64,000 bases of DNA from Leucobacter chromiireducens subsp. solipictus (GTDB taxonomy: Bacteria; Actinomycetota; Actinomycetes; Actinomycetales; Microbacteriaceae), in assembly GCF_016758195.1 (NCBI RefSeq), contig NZ_QYAC01000006.1, positions 1 to 64,000 of the forward strand, written 5' to 3'. The translations under genes were made by a program, and so were the position numbers. Below are positions 54,299 through 62,407 of the stretch, piece by piece. The notes beneath the pieces were generated by a model. It ran no database searches, was not told the DNA's origin, and was given only the letters and a program-made list of their open reading frames with translations. Position 1 is the stretch's first letter. The number at the start of each line of letters is the position of its first letter.

Positions 54299-55090
54299 CT
54301 AGCCGCGCTTCCGGAGCGTGAGGAGTGCGACGGCCACCGATCCGGCGCACCACAGCAGCACCACCAGGAGATCTCGCCCGCTCGCGGAGAACGTCTGGCC
54401 CGCGAGGCCCGCGCGCATGAGATTCGCCATCGACTCGATGGGGAGCACGTCGTGCACGTTCTGGAGCCACTGCGGCAGGTGCGCGGCGGGGAAGCTGATG
54501 GGTGAGAACAGCAACAGCAGGAAGACCAGGAGCTGAGAGAGCAGCATCGCGATCATCGGCGGCAGGATCACCGCGAAGGCGTACCCGATCGATGCCGCGG
54601 TGAGCGACACCAGCAGCGCCACGGGAACGATCCACCACTGGAGTTCGTAGCTGAGATCGTAGCGGATCGCGCCCACGACCGCGCCCAGTACGAGCCCGGG
54701 GAGTGCGAGCAGGGTCCACACGCTGAGATCCGCGGCGAGAAACGCCGCCCGGGGGACGGGGAGCGTGCGCAGCCACTCGGCGCTGCCCTCCAAGCGTGAC
54801 TGGGACATCTGCTGCGGCGTCATGACCAGTCCGACCGTGATGAGCGTGATCGTGGGAGCCCCGGTCGCGAGGAACAGCGCGGCCTCGGGGGACACGTCGC
54901 CGATCAGGATTTCGTAGCCCAGCACCGTGGAGACCGCGAGCCCGGTCTGCACGACGATCGTGAGCGGCAGGTTCTCGGCCTGTCGCCGCACCTGCCAGAC
55001 GAGCAGGAACCAGGTCGCGCGGAGGCCCGCGGCGCGCGGGGTGCGCTGCAGCGCCGGGACGCCCCGCGCCGTGGTCGAGATGGTGCTCAT
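54299..55090 (-). CDS. ABC-2-type transporter permease (263 aa)
   Basis: Six predicted membrane helices in the ABC-2 pattern, with the conserved re-entrant region ending LLFSPISFPAAHLPQWLQNVHDVLPIESMANLM. It pairs with the ATPase encoded just upstream (ATGA overlap) to form an exporter, typically for drugs, lipids or polysaccharides. The divergent TetR gene suggests induction by the exported compound. The C-terminus ends in a short basic tail. Confidence 0.88.
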   Translation of the reverse strand: MSTISTTARGVPALQRTPRAAGLRATWFLLVWQVRRQAENLPLTIVVQTGLAVSTVLGYEILIGDVSPEAALFLATGAPTITLITVGLVMTPQQMSQSRLEGSAEWLRTLPVPRAAFLAADLSVWTLLALPGLVLGAVVGAIRYDLSYELQWWIVPVALLVSLTAASIGYAFAVILPPMIAMLLSQLLVFLLLLFSPISFPAAHLPQWLQNVHDVLPIESMANLMRAGLAGQTFSASGRDLLVVLLWCAGSVAVALLTLRKRG

Positions 55091-56073
55091 GCGGCCCGCC
55101 CCCGTTCCTGCGACGCCGGCTCGGAAGACTCTGCCCCGACCAGTTCCAGATAGACGTCTTCCAGTGACGCGGGGGTGAGCGCAAAGCGATCCAGCGCTCC
55201 CGCGTCGACCGCTGCGTGCGCCCACGCCACCAGCTCCGCGGCGCGCTCGGCGGGGACCGCGACGGTGGCCTGAGCCGGACCCGTGCGATCCGCACGGAGG
55301 CCGGGTGGGAGGGGCGGGACGGTGACTCCGTCGAGCGTGAGGAGGAGCTGCGCGCGGAGGTGCGCGGTGAGCGCTGCGGGCGTGCCCGAGGCGAGGACCG
55401 CACCCCGGTTCAGCACCACGAGCTCGTCGACGGCGTGCTCCGCCTCGCGCACGTTGTGGGTCACGAGCAGCACGGCCTGGCCCTCGGCGGCGATCTCGCG
55501 GATTGCGGCCCACAGGAGGCGTCGCCGCGCCGGGTCGACGTCGTTGGTGGGTTCGTCGAGGATGACGAGCGAGCCCGGGCGCACCGCGGCCATGCAGAAC
55601 GCGGTCAGCCGAGCGATGCCGCCGGAGATCTTCTGCGCCGGTGTGTCGGCCCAGGGGCCCAGGTCGAGCGCGTCCAGAAGCTCCGCCGTGCGCGTGCGAA
55701 TCTCGCGGGCTTCGCCGCCGCGGATCCGGCCGACGAGCTCAATCGCGGTACGCGGCGAGAGGCCCGTGATCGGCACGTTGGCCTGCGCCTGCACGGAGAC
55801 GAGCGCGCGTGCCCGGGCGGGGTGCGCGACCGCGTCGACCCCGGCGAGGGAGATGGTCCCGGAGTCGGGTGTGAGGAGACCGGTGATCTGGTTGACGAGG
55901 GTCGTCTTCCCGGCGCCGTTGTGGCCGAGTACGCCGAGCACCTGTCCGGGATGGGCGGTGAGGGAGACTTCCGCGTTCGCGGCAGCGGGTGCCCCGCGAT
56001 AGCGCTTGGTGAGGCGCTCGATGCGCAGCACGGGATCGTGCGGCAATCGGGCAGTGGTCGTGCGGTGGGGCAT
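55087..56073 (-). CDS. ABC-2-type transporter ATP-binding protein (328 aa)
   Basis: One ABC domain: Walker A GHNGAGKTT near 49-57 and Walker B VILDEPTNDVD. The signature reads KISGGIARLT instead of LSGGQ/LSGGM, keeping the SGG core. A DrrA-like C-terminal domain of about 90 residues follows. It powers export by the permease at 54299. The ATG at 56073 follows AAAGGACC. The intergenic region to the TetR gene holds two palindromes. Confidence 0.9.
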   Translation of the reverse strand: MPHRTTTARLPHDPVLRIERLTKRYRGAPAAANAEVSLTAHPGQVLGVLGHNGAGKTTLVNQITGLLTPDSGTISLAGVDAVAHPARARALVSVQAQANVPITGLSPRTAIELVGRIRGGEAREIRTRTAELLDALDLGPWADTPAQKISGGIARLTAFCMAAVRPGSLVILDEPTNDVDPARRRLLWAAIREIAAEGQAVLLVTHNVREAEHAVDELVVLNRGAVLASGTPAALTAHLRAQLLLTLDGVTVPPLPPGLRADRTGPAQATVAVPAERAAELVAWAHAAVDAGALDRFALTPASLEDVYLELVGAESSEPASQERGRAA

Positions 56074-56124
56074 GTGCGGTCCTTTCGTCGGCCGGGTTCA
56101 CCCGGTCATACCCTTCGGGATCAA

Positions 56125-56155
56125 CATACTCACGGGTATGTATTGAAAACAATAC
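56125..56155. promoter_or_regulatory. twin palindromes between ABC exporter and TetR gene
   Basis: CATAC-TCACGG-GTATG (56125-56140) and GTATTG-AAAA-CAATAC (56140-56155) are two adjacent inverted repeats sharing one base. They lie in an A+T-rich patch of the 117-bp gap, 35 bp before the TetR ATG. They are likely binding sites for the TetR protein, controlling both directions. Confidence 0.65.
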
Positions 56156-56178
56156 GGATACCCGGAAGGATTTGCGGT

Positions 56179-56184
56179 TACACT
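56179..56184 (+). promoter_or_regulatory. -10 box of the second TetR gene, leaderless type
   Basis: TACACT ends 6 nt before the ATG at 56191, the same hexamer and spacing as for the PucR gene. It lies just downstream of the twin palindromes. Confidence 0.5.
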
Positions 56185-56190
56185 GTCCGC

Positions 56191-56904
56191 ATGGGGGCAC
56201 GAGCACGCAACGACCGCGGCGAGAGCGGCGACCAGCAACTGCGGGACGCCGCGCAGGCGCTCGCGGATGCCGCGGGCCAACTCGGCCAGAGCTTCAAAGC
56301 CGCGAGTAGCTCAGCGGAGAGCGGCGTCACGAAGGGGCTCCTCGCCGCAGCCGAGGCGTTGGCTCAGGCCTCGGCGTGGGTGGAACAACGTGCCCGGCCG
56401 CTGAGCACCCGCGAGCAGCTCCTGGTGCAGGCGGCGCGACTGTTCGCAGAACGTGGCTTTGCCGGGGTGTCGCTCGTGGACATCGCGCAGGCCGCGGGGT
56501 TCACGAAGGGGGCGGTCTACACGCACTTCGGGTCCAAGGAGCAGGTGTTTCTCGCGAGCGTCCGCTCGGTCGTGGAGCGGCTCCGGGACTCGGACGGTGC
56601 GGGTGAGCCGGAGACGCCACTGCCCGAGCGAGCAGACGTGGAGCCCGACCTCGACGCGATCGCGACGCTCGGCGTCGAAGCCCTGCTCTTCGGCCGCCGC
56701 GTCCCCGAGCATCGCGCCGAGGTGCGCGAACTCATCGCCGAGCTCATCCCCGCGCTCGCCCGCGCGGGGGAGCAGGCCGCGGCGGGGCAGGCCGCGACGG
56801 AGACGGGTGCCGAGCCCAACGACGAACGCGTCCTCGCGCGCGAGGAGATCGCCTTCGCGCTCCAGGCCATGCGCGCCCTGCTCGCGGGCATCGCCGAGCG
56901 CTAG
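56191..56904 (+). CDS. TetR-family regulator with long N-terminal arm (237 aa)
   Basis: The helix-turn-helix (VSLVDIAQAAGFTKGAVYTHFGSK) starts near residue 93. About 75 extra residues, Ala/Gln-rich and probably helical, come before it, longer than in usual TetR proteins. The C-terminal ligand domain ends EEIAFALQAMRALLAGIAER. The divergent ABC-2 exporter is the probable target. The last 82 bp of the gene are copied three times in the array that follows. Confidence 0.88.
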   Translation: MGARARNDRGESGDQQLRDAAQALADAAGQLGQSFKAASSSAESGVTKGLLAAAEALAQASAWVEQRARPLSTREQLLVQAARLFAERGFAGVSLVDIAQAAGFTKGAVYTHFGSKEQVFLASVRSVVERLRDSDGAGEPETPLPERADVEPDLDAIATLGVEALLFGRRVPEHRAEVRELIAELIPALARAGEQAAAGQAATETGAEPNDERVLAREEIAFALQAMRALLAGIAER

Positions 56905-56996
56905 GCGCCCTCGAGCGAGCGTGCGCCCGAGCGTGCGTCCGCCCGCGAGTGTGCTTGCGTCCGCCTGCCCGCGCGTCCGCGCGAGTGTGCGCCCGC

Positions 56997-57116
56997 CTCC
57001 ACGGAGGCGCTTGCCTGCGCGTGCGCATGGGCCGGGGTGCTCGCGCGCGTCCGTGCCTGCCCGCGAGCGTGCGCCCGCCCGCCCGTCTCCACGGAGGCGC
57101 TTGCCTGCGCGTGCGC
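56997..57116. repeat. 90-bp sub-repeat inside array unit 1
   Basis: A 30-bp block beginning CTCCACGGAGGCGCTTGCCT recurs at 56997 and 57087, and the flanking 60 bp are similar. A decayed third copy lies near 58431 in unit 4. Confidence 0.75.
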
Positions 57117-57214
57117 CAGGGCCGGGGTACTCGCGCGCATCCGTGCCTGCTCGCTTGTGCGCCTGCCCGCCCGTGTGTCCGGGCACCCGGCCCCGCTCTT
57201 GCGCACGATCCGGC

Positions 57215-57276
57215 CATCCATGGGTGAGTTTTCGGGGCTTCGCGGCGCTCAAGCCCCGAAAACTCACCCATGGATG
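57215..57276. repeat. array hairpin 1, perfect 26-bp stem
   Basis: Arms 57215-57240 and 57251-57276 are exact reverse complements around CGCGGCGCTC. The arm core is GGTGAGTTTTCGGGGC. The stem lies 310 bp after the TetR stop. Confidence 0.9.
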
Positions 57277-57351
57277 CTGTGCCAGGGGCGGGAAGGGCCC
57301 GGAGCCCGGGGCGGGGGCGCGACGGGGCGGGGCGCGGGCCGAGCCGAGGGT

Positions 57352-57433
57352 CGAACGCGTGCTCGCGCGTGAGGAGATCGCCTCCGCGCTCCAGGCCATG
57401 CGTGCCCTGTTCGCGGGCATCGCCGAGCTCTAG
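57352..57433 (+). pseudogene. copy 1 of the TetR 3' end
   Basis: 82 bp matching 56823-56904 with a few substitutions. The frame still reads ERVLAREEIASALQAMRALF and ends in a TAG at the same place. Confidence 0.85.
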
Positions 57434-57638
57434 GTGCCCGCGCGCGTGCGCCTGCTTGGCCGCTCGTGCATGCGCGTGCTCGCCCGCGTGAGCCTGCGTG
57501 CCTGTGTGCCCGCGCGTGCACCTGCTCTGGGGTACCCGTGCGCGTACGTATTTGTCCGTGCATGCCCGCCCTGGGGCCCGGGTGCCCGTGCGCCAGGGTG
57601 CCTGGGCACCCGGACTCCGCGCTCGCGGACGATCCTGC

Positions 57639-57700
57639 CGTCCATGGGTGAGTTTTCGGGGCTTCGCGGCGCTCAAGCCCCGCAAACTCACCCATGAATG
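57639..57700. repeat. array hairpin 2, decayed
   Basis: Same element as hairpin 1, with a few stem mismatches (for example GCAAAC for GAAAAC in the right arm). The loop is identical. Confidence 0.85.
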
Positions 57701-57759
57701 CTGTGCCGGGGGCGGGCGGGGCCCGGATCCCGGGGCGGGGCGGAGGCCGAGACGAAGGT

Positions 57760-57841
57760 TGAACGCGTGCTCGGGCGTGAGGAGATCGCCTTCGCCCTCC
57801 AGGCCATGCGTGCCCTGTTTGCGGGCATCGCAGGGCTCTGG
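57760..57841 (+). pseudogene. copy 2 of the TetR 3' end
   Basis: Matches 56823-56904 over 82 bp. The frame reads ERVLGREEIAFALQAMRALF, but the stop has become TGG. Confidence 0.82.
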
Positions 57842-58070
57842 GCCCGCGCGCGCTCAAGAGTGAGCCTGCCTGGCCGCGTGTGCTTGCCCGCGTGTGCGTG
57901 CCCGCGTACTCCCGGGTACCTGTCTGCCTGCGTGCCGGGTCCAGGGTACTCGCGCGCGTACGTACATGTCTGCCCGTGGCATGGGTGCGCGTGCGCCCGG
58001 GCCGGGGTACTCGGGCGCGTCCGGACGTGCCCGCCCGGGCACCGGGCCCCGCTTTCGCGAGTGATCCCGC

Positions 58071-58132
58071 CATCCATGGGTGAGTTCTCGGGGCTTCGTG
58101 GCGCTCAAGCCCCGAAAACTCACCCATGGATG
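58071..58132. repeat. array hairpin 3
   Basis: 26-nt arms with one A-C mismatch and a loop variant (CGTGGCGCTC). Confidence 0.85.
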
Positions 58133-58199
58133 TGCGCCGGGGAAGGGAAGGGCCCGGATCCCCGGGACGGGGGCGCGGGGCGGAGGCGGAGCCGAAGGT

Positions 58200-58281
58200 C
58201 GAACGCGTGTTCGGGCGTGTGGAGATCGCCTTCGCGCTCCAGGACATGCGTGGCCTGTTCGCGGGCATCGCCGAGCGTTGG
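58200..58281 (+). pseudogene. copy 3 of the TetR 3' end
   Basis: 82 bp; the frame reads ERVFGRVEIAFALQDMRGLF. The stop is TGG. This is the most diverged copy. Confidence 0.8.
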
Positions 58282-58543
58282 GCCCGCGTGCGCTCAAGAG
58301 TGAGCCCGCCTGGCCGCATGTGCTTGCCCGCGTGCTCCCGGGCGCTTGTCTGCCTGGGTGCCTGGGCCTGGGGACTCCCGCGCGTACGTACAAGTCTGCC
58401 CGGGCCCGAGTGCCTGTGCGCCCGCCCGCCTCTACGTAGGTGCTTGCCTGCGCGTGCGCCTTGGCCGGGGTATTCGGGCGCGTCCGGACGTGCCCGCCCG
58501 AGCGTCCGGGCGCCGGGCCCCGCCCTCGCGCGGACGATCCGGC

Positions 58544-58605
58544 CATCCATGGGTGAGTTTTCGGGGCTTCGCGGCGCTTAAGCCCCGAAAACTCACCCAT
58601 GGATG
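58544..58605. repeat. array hairpin 4, perfect stem
   Basis: Arms 58544-58569 and 58580-58605 are exact reverse complements; the loop ends CTT rather than CTC. No tail copy follows, so the array ends near 58690 after two short GGGCCCGGATTCCCGG-like blocks. Confidence 0.88.
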
Positions 58606-58736
58606 CTGTTCCGGGGAAGAGAGGGCCCGGATTCCCGGAGCGGGGTAGGGAAGAGCAGGGCCCGGATCCCGGGGCGAGGCGCGGCGCACGCGGCCGGCAC
58701 AGGGCCGGGGCGGCGCACGCGGGCGGAGACACGAAC

Positions 58737-58767
58737 GCCCGCCGGGCACACGGGGTGACCGGCGGGC
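58737..58767. terminator. terminator-like hairpin after gabT
   Basis: GCCCGCCGG at 58737-58745 pairs perfectly with 58759-58767. It lies 22 bp past the gabT stop on the minus strand. No T-tract. Confidence 0.55.
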
Positions 58768-58789
58768 GCGTGTCGCGGCGCGCGACGGG

Positions 58790-60184
58790 TTACGCGGTGG
58801 CGGCGGCGAAGGCCGCGTCGAGCACGCTCAGCACGTCCTCGAGGAGCTCATCCGTCATCTTCAGCGAGGGCAGGAAGCGGATCGCCTGGTTGTGCACGCC
58901 CGAGCTGAGCAACAGCACGCCCTGCTGCGCGGCAAAGTCAATCACCTGCGCCACCACCTCGGCGTTCGGCGCCGTGGTGCCGGGCTGTACGACCTCGATC
59001 GCGAGCATCGCGCCCTTCCCGCGGACCTCGGCGATGACCGGGTACTTCTCCGCGAGACGCGTGAGGCCCGCACCGAACACGCGCTCGATGCGCCGCGCCT
59101 CGGCCAGGAGATCCTGCGCCTCGATCTGCTCGAACACGGCGACGGCCGCCGCGCAGGAGACGGGGTTGCCGCCGAACGTGCCGCCGAGGCCGCCGGGCTG
59201 GGACTGATCCATGATCTCCGCGCGGCCCGTAATGCCGGCGAGGGGCAGGCCGCCCGCGATGCCCTTGGCGGAGAGCACGATGTCGGGCTCCACGCCGAAC
59301 TGCTCGATCGAGAACACGGTGCCGGTGCGCGCCATGCCGGCCTGCACTTCGTCCGCGATGAACACGATGCCGTTGTCCCGGCACCACTCGGCGAGTGCCG
59401 GGAGGAAACCGTCGGCGGGGACAATGAAGCCGCCCTCACCCTGGATCGGCTCGACCACCAGGCAGGCCAGATCCGACGCGCCCGCGCACTTTTCGAGGTA
59501 GGCGATGGTCCGCGCCGCGGCCTCCGCGCCGCTGAGCCCATCCTGCAGCGGGTACGAGTTCGGGGCCTTGTAGATGTCGCTGGCGCGGGGGCCGTAGCCG
59601 AGCGCGTACGGCGCCGCCTTGTGGTTCATGCTCGCGGTGAGCATCGTGCGGCCGTGGTACGCGTGCTCCAGCACGGCGACGCCGGGGCGGCCCGTGAACT
59701 TGCGCGCGATCTTGACGCCGTTCTCCACGGCCTCGGCCCCGGAGTTCATGAGCAGCGTCTTGTACGGCGCGTCCGCGGTGGAGCCGGGCACGTGCTTCGC
59801 GAGGTGCTCGGCAACCTGCACGTACGGCTCATACGGGGTCATGGTGAAGAGGGTGTGGGTGACCTTCTGGAGCTGGGCAGTGGCCGCCGCGACGACGGCG
59901 TCGTCGGTGTGCCCGACGGTCATCACGCCAATTCCGCCGCACATGTCGACGATGTGGTTCCCGTCGACGTCGACGACAATCGAGTCGTGCGCACGCTCAA
60001 TGTAGACGGGGAGCACGCTGTGCACCCCGGGCGGCACCACGGCCTGCCGTCGGGCGTGGATCTCCTGGGATCGGGGCCCGGGGATCGCGGTCACCACGCG
60101 ACGCTCCTGAGAGACGGCGGTCTCCGGCGAAGCCGCGTCGGCGCTGACGGGGGAGGAGTGAGTGCTCACGTTCGATTCGGTCAT
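58790..60184 (-). CDS. gabT: 4-aminobutyrate--2-oxoglutarate transaminase (464 aa)
   Basis: A class III PLP aminotransferase that moves the amino group of GABA to 2-oxoglutarate, giving succinate semialdehyde. The PLP lysine is in LSAKGIAGGLPLAG. MNSGAEAVENGVKIAR, the EPIQGEGGF segment and FIADEVQAGMARTG are family-typical. About 25 residues at the N-terminus are unconserved. TAGGAT at 60197-60192 (minus) lies 7 nt before the ATG, so the mRNA is probably leaderless. No succinate-semialdehyde dehydrogenase gene adjoins. Confidence 0.92.
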   Translation of the reverse strand: MTESNVSTHSSPVSADAASPETAVSQERRVVTAIPGPRSQEIHARRQAVVPPGVHSVLPVYIERAHDSIVVDVDGNHIVDMCGGIGVMTVGHTDDAVVAAATAQLQKVTHTLFTMTPYEPYVQVAEHLAKHVPGSTADAPYKTLLMNSGAEAVENGVKIARKFTGRPGVAVLEHAYHGRTMLTASMNHKAAPYALGYGPRASDIYKAPNSYPLQDGLSGAEAAARTIAYLEKCAGASDLACLVVEPIQGEGGFIVPADGFLPALAEWCRDNGIVFIADEVQAGMARTGTVFSIEQFGVEPDIVLSAKGIAGGLPLAGITGRAEIMDQSQPGGLGGTFGGNPVSCAAAVAVFEQIEAQDLLAEARRIERVFGAGLTRLAEKYPVIAEVRGKGAMLAIEVVQPGTTAPNAEVVAQVIDFAAQQGVLLLSSGVHNQAIRFLPSLKMTDELLEDVLSVLDAAFAAATA

Positions 60185-60191
60185 GAGTTCG

Positions 60192-60197
60192 ATCCTA
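60192..60197 (-). promoter_or_regulatory. -10 box of gabT, leaderless type
   Basis: TAGGAT on the minus strand ends 7 nt before the gabT ATG, and no ribosome-binding site is present. It diverges from the OsmC promoter 49 bp away. Confidence 0.5.
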
Positions 60198-60245
60198 GTC
60201 TTGCGGGGCGAACGCGGGGGCTGGCTCCCGCGGGCCCGCGGTGAC

Positions 60246-60251
60246 TACGCT
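60246..60251 (+). promoter_or_regulatory. -10 box of the OsmC-like gene, leaderless type
   Basis: TACGCT ends 6 nt before the ATG at 60258. Confidence 0.45.
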
Positions 60252-60257
60252 GGGGCC

Positions 60258-60755
60258 ATGAAGGATCTTCACGAGTACCGGATCGACATCGAATGGTCGG
60301 GCAACCGCGGCACCGGGACGAGCGGCTACCGCGAGTACGGCCGGGAACTCCTGATCCACGCGGAACACAAGCCCCCGCTTGAGGGGTCGGCCGACCCCAC
60401 GTTCCACGGCAATCGGGATCGCTGGAACCCGGAGGAGCTCCTGGTGGCGGCCCTCGCGCAGTGCCACATGCTGTCGTACCTGCACATGGCGGTGCGCGCC
60501 GGGGTGGTCGTGACGGCGTACACGGACGCCGCGAGCGGCACGATGCAGCAGCGCGGGATCGGCGGTGCCTTCACGGAGGTCGTGCTGCGCCCCCGCGTCA
60601 CCGTGACGGACGCGAGCATGGTGGACGCGGCGCGGGAGGCACACGCCGCGGCGCGGGAGGCCTGCTTCATCGCGAACTCGGTGAACTTCCCCGTGCACCA
60701 CGAACCGGAGATCGTTGTCGCCGGATCGGAGAGCGCCGCTCCGGAGCCGATGTAA
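60258..60755 (+). CDS. OsmC/Ohr-family protein (165 aa)
   Basis: An OsmC-fold protein, a group that includes thiol peroxidases for organic hydroperoxides. The first family cysteine is in NPEELLVAALAQCHMLSYL (near residue 74). The second is in AHAAAREACFIANSVNFPV (near 137). Both redox cysteines are thus present, favouring peroxidase function in the cytoplasm. It diverges from gabT and is followed by metG after 41 bp. Confidence 0.88.
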   Translation: MKDLHEYRIDIEWSGNRGTGTSGYREYGRELLIHAEHKPPLEGSADPTFHGNRDRWNPEELLVAALAQCHMLSYLHMAVRAGVVVTAYTDAASGTMQQRGIGGAFTEVVLRPRVTVTDASMVDAAREAHAAAREACFIANSVNFPVHHEPEIVVAGSESAAPEPM

Positions 60756-60783
60756 CACGGACCCGCGAGCCCGCGAGACCGAA

Positions 60784-60789
60784 TAGACT
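60784..60789 (+). promoter_or_regulatory. -10 box of metG, leaderless type
   Basis: TAGACT ends 7 nt before the metG ATG, the same hexamer as upstream of argS. GGAGGG also lies directly before the ATG, so a led transcript is possible. Confidence 0.45.
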
Positions 60790-60796
60790 GGAGGGT

Positions 60797-62407
60797 ATGG
60801 CCCAGACCTCCTCGTTTTCGCTCTCCACGCCCATCTTCTATGTGAACGACGCCCCGCACATCGGGCACGCGTACACGGAGGTTGCCGCGGATGTGCTCGC
60901 CCGGTGGCACCGCCAGGCGGGTGACGAGACGTATTTCCTCACGGGAACCGACGAGCACGGGCAGAAGATCCTGCGCACCGCGACCGCGAACGGTGTCGCC
61001 CCGAAGGAGTGGGCGGATCGCCTCGTCGAGTCGGCGTGGAAGCCCCTGCTCGACACCATCAACATCTCGAACGACGACTTCATCCGCACCACGGATGCGC
61101 GTCACGAGGCGGGCGTCGCGACGTTCTTGCAGAAGCTCTACGACGACGGCCACGTGTACGCGGGCGAGTTCGAGGCGCTGTACTGCGTGGGCTGTGAGGA
61201 GTTCAAGCCGAAGAGCGAGATCGTCGACGGCGTCGGGGCGTTCGAGGGCGAGAAGGTCTGCGCGATCCACTCCAAGCCGCTCGAACTGCTGCAGGAAAAG
61301 AACTACTTCTTCAAGATGAGCGCGTTCCAGGATCGCCTGCTGGCCCTCTACGAGGAGCGCCCCGATTTTGTGCAGCCCGCGAGCGCGCGCAACGAGGTCA
61401 TCGCCTTCGTGCAGCAGGGGCTCGAGGACCTCTCGATCTCGCGCACCTCCTTCGACTGGGGGATCCCGATTCCGTGGGACTCCTCCCACGTCACCTACGT
61501 CTGGTTCGACGCGCTGCTCAACTACATCACCGCGCGCGGCTACGGCGCGGATGCCGAGCAGCCCGCGGCGCAGCTGCAGCACTGGCCCGCCGCGCAGATC
61601 GTCGGGAAGGACATTCTGCGCTTCCACGCCGTGATCTGGCCGGCCATGCTGATGGCCGCCGGGCTCGAGGTCCCGACGACCGTGTTTGCGCACGGCTGGC
61701 TGCTGGTGGGCGGCGAGAAGATGTCGAAATCGAAGCTCACGGGCATCGCCCCGAACGAGATCACCGACACCTTCGGCGCGGACGCCTTCCGCTACTACTT
61801 CATGCGCGCCGTGTCCTTCGGCCACGACGGCTCCTTCAGCTGGGAAGACCTTTCGGCCCGCTACCACGCGGAACTCGCCAACGGCTTCGGGAACCTGGCG
61901 AGCCGGGTGCTCGCCATGAACGCGAAGTACTTTGACGCGCGCGTGCCCGAGGCGGGGGAGGAGGCGCCCGCCGATGCGGCGATCCGTGAGCTCGCCGCGA
62001 GCGTGGCCGAGCGTGCGGACGCGAAGATCGAGGCCTACGCGATCCACGAGGCGATCGCCGCCGTGTGGGAGCTGGTGGACGCGCTGAACGGCTACATCAC
62101 CGAGCAGGAGCCCTGGGCGCTTGCGAAGGATCCGGCACAGCGCGCGCGGCTCGGCACGGTGCTGTACACGACCTCCGAGGGGCTTCGCGTGCTCGCGGAG
62201 CTGCTCGCCCCGGTGCTGCCGGAGGCGACGGCAAAGCTGTGGACCGCGCTGGGCGCGGAGGCGGCGCTCGGCGAGCTGAGCGCGCGCCCGATCCGTGAGG
62301 CCGGCGCCTGGGGCGGCCTGCCCGCGGGCACTGAGCAGCACGCGCTCGCCGTGCTCTTCCCGCGCATCGAAAGCGAACTGCCGACCACCGGTGGTGCTGC
62401 CCAGTGA
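60797..62407 (+). CDS. metG: methionyl-tRNA synthetase (536 aa)
   Basis: Class I synthetase that charges tRNA-Met. HIGH is exact in NDAPHIGHAYTE (residues 21-24) and KMSKS is exact in GGEKMSKSKLTG near residue 315. The zinc-knuckle region is reduced (CVGCEEF then C-x-IH), as in the shorter MetRS class. No C-terminal tRNA-binding (Trbp111) domain is present. It starts the metG-tatD-rsmA unit; its stop overlaps the tatD start. Confidence 0.97.
   Translation: MAQTSSFSLSTPIFYVNDAPHIGHAYTEVAADVLARWHRQAGDETYFLTGTDEHGQKILRTATANGVAPKEWADRLVESAWKPLLDTINISNDDFIRTTDARHEAGVATFLQKLYDDGHVYAGEFEALYCVGCEEFKPKSEIVDGVGAFEGEKVCAIHSKPLELLQEKNYFFKMSAFQDRLLALYEERPDFVQPASARNEVIAFVQQGLEDLSISRTSFDWGIPIPWDSSHVTYVWFDALLNYITARGYGADAEQPAAQLQHWPAAQIVGKDILRFHAVIWPAMLMAAGLEVPTTVFAHGWLLVGGEKMSKSKLTGIAPNEITDTFGADAFRYYFMRAVSFGHDGSFSWEDLSARYHAELANGFGNLASRVLAMNAKYFDARVPEAGEEAPADAAIRELAASVAERADAKIEAYAIHEAIAAVWELVDALNGYITEQEPWALAKDPAQRARLGTVLYTTSEGLRVLAELLAPVLPEATAKLWTALGAEAALGELSARPIREAGAWGGLPAGTEQHALAVLFPRIESELPTTGGAAQ

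Larger units (their letters stand above)
56823..58605. repeat. tandem array of four imperfect 408-529-bp units
   Basis: Each unit holds an 82-bp copy of the TetR gene 3' end (starting 56823, 57352, 57760, 58200), a G+C-rich stretch of 190-370 bp and a hairpin with 26-nt arms (starting 57215, 57639, 58071, 58544). A link of about 60 bp rich in GGGCCCGGATCCCGGGG joins one hairpin to the next tail copy. The first tail is the real TetR end. The rest of 56905-58789 holds no credible gene. Unit lengths drift, so the duplications are not recent. Confidence 0.9.

Noticed and set aside
57264..58550. A 428-codon open frame on the minus strand through the array, plus several plus-strand frames
   Set aside because: They read repetitive Arg/Ala/Gly/Pro and run through hairpins and duplicated tails. 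Extreme G+C explains the lack of stops. No start signals or family resemblance.
56823..58605. Array considered as CRISPR
   Set aside because: Units are over 400 bp, contain gene fragments, and there are no short identical repeats with equal spacers or cas genes.
56823..58605. Array considered as an insertion sequence
   Set aside because: No transposase gene, no flanking target duplication and no terminal repeats bounding the whole.
60756..60796. SAM or T-box riboswitch before metG
   Set aside because: The gap is only 41 bp and the -10 box lies 7 nt from the start.
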